Below are positions 6,892 through 9,455 of a stretch of 9,455 bases of DNA, in pieces. The notes beneath the pieces were generated by a model. The model did not search any database, was not told where the DNA came from, and saw only the letters and a list, made by a program, of their open reading frames with translations. Made by a program: the position numbers and the translations under genes. Each line of letters begins with the position of its first letter. Position 1 is the first letter of the stretch. The stretch is from contig JANYAA010000391.1 in the NCBI GenBank assembly GCA_025355255.1, positions 1 through 9,455 on the forward strand, written 5' to 3'. This DNA comes from Chloroflexota bacterium (GTDB lineage Bacteria; Chloroflexota; Limnocylindria; Limnocylindrales; CSP1-4).

Positions 6892-7607
6892 GCCCCATCC
6901 ACCCGATGGGCGTCAGCCTGCGACCGGTGTGCCACCAGCTCGTGCCCCTGCGGTTCGCGCAGCGCGAAACCGGCAGTCTGCCGGAGCATGACCGATGCGA
7001 TCGCCGCAAGCGCCGCCCCGCCTCCCGCAACCAGCACCCCGAACGCGACGGCCGCCCCGCGGTCGGTGCCGCGGCCGACTGCCGCAACGGCAAGCTCGGC
7101 CGCGATGACCAGGAGCATGGCGCCAAGACCGAGGCGGAGCCCGTCGCGCGGCGCGAGGACTGGCGACGCCGCCACGGCGACGATCGCAAACGCTGTGCCG
7201 AGGGCCGCGATAGCAACCGGCGAGCCGGCTGCGAGGGCTGCCCCTGCGATAGCTGGCGAGGCGTCCCCGCCGACAGCCGCAAGCTGGGCGACCAGCGCCA
7301 GCGCCGCAAACCAGCCCGCGACGAGCGCCACCATGGCCACCGCAGCACTGCCGGGCAGCCTGAGCGCCGACCGCTCGGTGGCGCGGGGGGCGTCGCGCAC
7401 TGCCACCCAGAGGAGCCACCCGGCAAGGGCGGCGCCCGTGGCGCGGGCGACAACGGCGGCAGGATCAGACAGCGGGTCGCTGACAAAGGCGGCGGCGAAC
7501 GCGGCGCCAGAAGCGCCGAGGACCGCGTGCCGTGGATTTGGGGCGGCTACGGCAACCACGCCGCCAGCGGCGACCGCAATCGCCAGCAGGACCAACAGAG
7601 CCGTCAC
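6888..7607 (-). CDS. Small polytopic membrane protein, NuoJ/NuoK-like (tentative)
   Basis: 239 residues with about six or seven membrane helices and a short hydrophilic tail (about 214-239). The first helix pair contains NPRHAVLG (24-31), resembling the NPVHA motif of NuoJ. The last helix pair, LRLGLGAMLLVIAAELAVAA (157-176) followed by 184-208, resembles NuoK helices 2 and 3, with Glu171 at the place of the first conserved NuoK glutamate; the second one is missing (GGGAALAAI). The size and layout are closer to HyfE-type subunits than to NuoJ or NuoK alone. The gene starts with GTG 12 bp after the lepB stop and overlaps the NuoN-like gene by GTGA, so the two products are probably partners in one membrane complex. 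The reading frame is firm, the family call is not; it could be an unrelated hydrophobic partner. Confidence 0.75.
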   Translation of the reverse strand: MTALLVLLAIAVAAGGVVAVAAPNPRHAVLGASGAAFAAAFVSDPLSDPAAVVARATGAALAGWLLWVAVRDAPRATERSALRLPGSAAVAMVALVAGWFAALALVAQLAAVGGDASPAIAGAALAAGSPVAIAALGTAFAIVAVAASPVLAPRDGLRLGLGAMLLVIAAELAVAAVGRGTDRGAAVAFGVLVAGGGAALAAIASVMLRQTAGFALREPQGHELVAHRSQADAHRVDGA

Positions 7608-7619
7608 GCCGGGGGTCTC

Positions 7620-8213
7620 CTACGGCGCTGGCGCGCCGAGGCCCGGGTAGGCCGGCGTCGGCAGGATCCCAACGGTTGAGATGGGCCAATAGCGGACGAA
7701 CGCCCGCCCGATGACGCTGGTTTCGGCGATGGGCCCGAAGACGCGTGAGTCAGCCGACTTCTGGCGATGGTCGCCCATCACGAACAGCTGGCCCGCGGGG
7801 ATCACCCAGCTGGCCTGGTCCGACGACGCCGTGGTGGGCTCGTTCACGCCCGCCGAATTCTTGTAGGTGTAGGGCTCTTCAAGCGCGGTGCCGTTGATGT
7901 AGACGCCGTCGTCGCGGACCTCCACGCGGTCGCCGGGCAGCCCGATGACCCGCTTGATGAACGGGGTCGAGTCGCTCTCCCAGGTCTGGGGCGGCGTGAA
8001 GACGCTGATGTCGCCGCGCTTGTAGCGGTCGAAGCGGGGCGTGAGCTTGTCCACCAGCACGTACTGCCCGGGCTCGAGGGTCCGCTCCATCGAATTCTGC
8101 TGAACCTGGTAGGGCTGGGCAACAAAGTTCTGGATGACGAAGAAGATGACGAGGGTGAGCACCAGGGTCTCGACGACTTCGACGAGACAGCCAAGGCTTG
8201 AACGGCGATCCAC
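7620..8213 (-). CDS. lepB: Type I signal peptidase
   Basis: Membrane-anchored serine/lysine protease that removes signal peptides from exported proteins on the outer face of the membrane. 197 residues, the short form typical of many bacteria. One N-terminal anchor helix covers about 13-31. The nucleophile is Ser41 in QNSMERTL and the general base is Lys87 in FIKRVIGLPGD. The late conserved box is GDHRQKSADSRVFGP. The Ser box has Arg where Pro is common (SMxPTL). The start is GTG at 8213; a TATACT box ends 6 bases before it, so the mRNA would begin at the start codon. It is the first gene of a minus-strand operon with the NuoJ/K-like and NuoN-like genes (12-bp gap, then 4-bp overlap), and is divergent from hppA. 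Confidence 0.96.
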   Translation of the reverse strand: MDRRSSLGCLVEVVETLVLTLVIFFVIQNFVAQPYQVQQNSMERTLEPGQYVLVDKLTPRFDRYKRGDISVFTPPQTWESDSTPFIKRVIGLPGDRVEVRDDGVYINGTALEEPYTYKNSAGVNEPTTASSDQASWVIPAGQLFVMGDHRQKSADSRVFGPIAETSVIGRAFVRYWPISTVGILPTPAYPGLGAPAP

Positions 8214-8219
8214 CCGCGG

Positions 8220-8225
8220 AGTATA
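8220..8225 (-). promoter_or_regulatory. -10 box of the lepB operon, predicted leaderless
   Basis: TATACT on the minus strand, then CCGCGG, then the GTG start. The last T of the box at -7 puts +1 exactly on the first base of GTG. The -35 is poor (CTGCGT at 17 bp). No ribosome site precedes the start. The element TATACTCCGCGGGT is nearly repeated at the hppA promoter. Confidence 0.6.
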
Positions 8226-8363
8226 GGGACGGGGAGGCTGCCACGCAGTTTGCGCCTAACCGGGCTCCCGTCGGGCGAGCGGGCCGAGTGGCCCAAATGA
8301 CTGGTCTGGACTGCATGGACCGCTCACCAGGGTGCATGGCATCCGCTGGGGGCCGGATGGAGT

Positions 8364-8393
8364 TTGACCCGCCAGCACGGCCGCGAATACACT
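8364..8393 (+). promoter_or_regulatory. sigma-70-type promoter of hppA
   Basis: TTGACC (8364-8369), an 18-bp spacer, and TACACT (8388-8393), the best two-box promoter in the window. Transcription would begin near 8400, leaving a leader of about 160 bases. A 7-bp inverted repeat, GACCCGC (8366-8372) and GCGGGTC (8396-8402), has one arm in the -35 box and the other over the start point, centres 30 bp apart. This suits a dimeric regulator, but no regulator gene is seen. Confidence 0.6.
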
Positions 8394-8417
8394 CCGCGGG
8401 TCGGCCTGCGTGCTCCC

Positions 8418-8513
8418 ATGAGTGCCGAGCATCGGCTGGCAGACTGTTCTCGCTGTCCCGCATCCGCGCTGCGTCTCGCTGCTCGCGCCTGCGGCAGGCT
8501 GCGCACCAGATGA
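8418..8513 (+). CDS. possible 31-codon leader ORF before hppA
   Basis: ATG to TGA encoding 31 residues with three cysteines (10, 13, 26), beginning about 18 bases after the predicted transcription start. There is no ribosome site. Its stop overlaps the next mini-ORF start as ATGA at 8510-8513. It may be chance; it is listed because of the chained overlaps. Confidence 0.15.
   Translation: MSAEHRLADCSRCPASALRLAARACGRLRTR
8485..8502 (+). promoter_or_regulatory. GC-rich hairpin in the hppA leader
   Basis: GCGCCTG and CAGGC-(T)-GC pair around a CGG loop: seven pairs with one bulged T. It lies 39 bases before the AGGAGG and has no U-tract, so it is not a standard terminator. Confidence 0.35.
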
Positions 8514-8560
8514 CACGTTGTGGCCCAATCACCCTTGCACAGGAGGCACTGGGAACCTGA
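8510..8560 (+). CDS. possible 16-codon leader ORF coupled to hppA
   Basis: Encodes MTRCGPITLAQEALGT. It starts inside the ATGA overlap with the previous mini-ORF and stops in TGATG, sharing a base with the hppA ATG at 8560. The AGGAGG of hppA lies inside it. It could couple hppA translation to the leader, or be a chance short frame. Confidence 0.2.
   Translation: MTRCGPITLAQEALGT
8541..8546 (+). promoter_or_regulatory. ribosome binding site of hppA
   Basis: AGGAGG, a full consensus match, 13 bases before the ATG at 8560. The spacing is long for the only consensus-strength site in the window, but it is the only start that gives the family N-terminus. Confidence 0.65.
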
Positions 8561-9455
8561 TGGCGCAAGCCCTCCACTGGATTGTCCCGATCGCGGGTAT
8601 CGCCGCGGTCCTGTTTGCGCTCTACCTGGCGCGCGATGTGCTCTCCCGCGACAAGGGCCCGCAGGCCATGCAGGACGTGGGCGACATGATCCGCGAGGGC
8701 GCTGACGCCTTCGTCAAGCGCCAGTACACCACCATCGCCGTGCTCGCCCTGGTGGCAGCAGTGGTCATCGGCATCGTCATCGCGCTCGTCGAGAACAAGT
8801 CCGTCGCGGACGTCCCGGCCCTCGCCGGCGCCCCGATCGGCATCCTGACGGCCATCGCCTTCCTTGTGGGCGCCGCATGCTCGATGGCCTCCGGGATCAT
8901 CGGCATGACCATCAGCGTGCGGTCGAATGTGCGCACCGCCGCAGCCGCCCGCCGCAGCCTCGTCGAGGCGGTGCAGGTCGCGATGCGCGGTGGCGCAGTC
9001 TCAGGCTTCCTCGTCGTCGCCCTCTCCCTGCTCGGCGTCTGGGGCATCTTCACGGCCTATCAGGCGCTGTTCTCGGACATCGGCATCAAGGACGCACCCT
9101 TCGTCATCGTCGGCTTCGGCTTCGGCGCCTCTTTTGTGGCGCTGTTCGCCCAGTTGGGCGGCGGCATCTACACCAAGGCGGCAGACGTGGGCTCCGACCT
9201 TGTGGGCAAGGTTGAGAAGGGCATCCCCGAGGATGACCCCCGCAACGCAGGTGTGATCGCGGACCTCGTGGGCGACAACGTCGGCGACTGCGCCGGCCGT
9301 GGTGCCGACCTGTTCGAGTCCACTGCTGCCGAGAACATCGGCGCGATGATCCTGGGCGTCGCTGCCTACACGATCGCGCTGAACTCCGGCTGGGCCAACC
9401 CCGAGAACTGGATCTTCTTCCCGCTGGTCATCCGCGCCTTCGGCCTCCTGTCCAC
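8560..9455 (+). CDS. hppA: Membrane-bound ion-translocating pyrophosphatase, N-terminal 298 residues, cut by window edge
   Basis: Couples hydrolysis of pyrophosphate to H+ (or Na+) pumping across the membrane. The visible part covers roughly the first 40 percent of a protein usually near 700 residues. Family marks are IREGADAFVKRQY (44-56), GGGIYTKAADVG (200-211), the pyrophosphate-binding DVGSDLVGK (209-217), PEDDPRN (223-229) and DNVGDCAGRGADLFES (239-254). Variations from the common form are Ser in DVGSD and Arg-Gly in CAGRG, where Met-Ala or Met-Gly is frequent. The residues that decide K+ dependence lie beyond the window, so ion specificity cannot be called. It starts with ATG 13 bases after AGGAGG, has its own promoter with a leader of about 160 bases, and is divergent from lepB and the antiporter-like genes. 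Confidence 0.97.
   Translation, partial: MAQALHWIVPIAGIAAVLFALYLARDVLSRDKGPQAMQDVGDMIREGADAFVKRQYTTIAVLALVAAVVIGIVIALVENKSVADVPALAGAPIGILTAIAFLVGAACSMASGIIGMTISVRSNVRTAAAARRSLVEAVQVAMRGGAVSGFLVVALSLLGVWGIFTAYQALFSDIGIKDAPFVIVGFGFGASFVALFAQLGGGIYTKAADVGSDLVGKVEKGIPEDDPRNAGVIADLVGDNVGDCAGRGADLFESTAAENIGAMILGVAAYTIALNSGWANPENWIFFPLVIRAFGLLS

Larger units (their letters stand above)
8214..8559. other. 346-bp divergent spacer between lepB and hppA
   Basis: No protein-coding gene of normal size is supported here. From left to right it holds the lepB -10 box (8220-8225, minus), a compact GGGCC-GAGT-GGCCC hairpin (8281-8294) without a U-tract, the hppA promoter (8364-8393), two mini-ORFs (8418-8513 and 8510-8560), a GC-rich hairpin (8485-8502) and the hppA ribosome site (8541-8546). 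No known riboswitch or tRNA pattern was recognised. Confidence 0.7.

Noticed and set aside
5986..7650. Long plus-strand open frame of 554 codons
   Set aside because: It runs antisense to the NuoN-like and NuoJ/K-like genes; long stop-free shadows are expected at this GC content, and the product is Arg/Ala/Gln-rich without membrane or domain features.
8281..8294. GGGCC-GAGT-GGCCC hairpin considered as a terminator
   Set aside because: No U-tract on either strand, and it lies outside both predicted leaders in the divergent spacer.
8198..8560. 120-codon plus-strand frame ending at the hppA start
   Set aside because: It begins inside lepB antisense and covers the hppA promoter; only its last 16 codons are discussed, as a possible leader ORF.

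Overview
The window is a GC-rich bacterial chromosome segment with tightly packed genes. No rRNA, tRNA, CRISPR array or insertion sequence was found. Gene content and sequence style suggest a Chloroflexota-like, possibly Limnocylindria-type, bacterium: a BMP-type lipoprotein with an Ala/Thr/Pro linker, a single-chain M16 peptidase, a membrane pyrophosphatase with the CAGRGADLFES variant motif, many GTG starts, and start codons placed right behind -10 boxes. That assignment is by impression only; there is no marker gene here.

Layout. (1) Positions 1-1875, minus strand: a BMP-family lipoprotein gene followed by its ABC ATPase, which is cut by the window edge. This is the start of an importer operon (nucleoside or similar solute) whose permeases should lie beyond position 1. 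(2) A 263-bp divergent spacer (1876-2138) holds a candidate promoter in each direction and a cluster of CGCAGCG repeats. (3) Positions 2139-4423, plus strand: an M16 zinc peptidase overlaps by ATGA with an unrecognised TPR-like protein; nucleoside diphosphate kinase (ndk) follows after a 177-bp leader with a hairpin. (4) Positions 5128-8213, minus strand and convergent with ndk: type I signal peptidase (lepB), then a 239-aa membrane protein resembling NuoJ/NuoK-type subunits, then a 587-aa NuoN/NuoM-like antiporter subunit. The last two overlap by GTGA. No other complex I genes are present. (5) A 346-bp divergent spacer (8214-8559) carries the lepB promoter and a hppA promoter. (6) From 8560, plus strand: hppA, the ion-pumping membrane pyrophosphatase, cut by the right edge.

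The strongest candidate for something new is the two-gene NuoJ/K-like plus NuoN-like module. It is complete as a gene pair, co-transcribed with lepB, separate from any nuo operon in view, and its large subunit has lost or replaced several charged residues normally used for proton transfer. It also carries a roughly 115-residue Arg-rich insert before the last helix. It sits divergent to another energy-converting pump (hppA), and the two promoters share a near-identical 14-base element (TAYACTCCGCGGGT). The 7-mer ACTCCGC inside it occurs five times in the window by eye, always outside the main genes. The hppA leader also contains two mini-ORFs chained by ATGA and TGATG overlaps into the hppA start.

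All calls come from reading the sequence; no database search was possible. Family assignments rest on motifs named in each entry.
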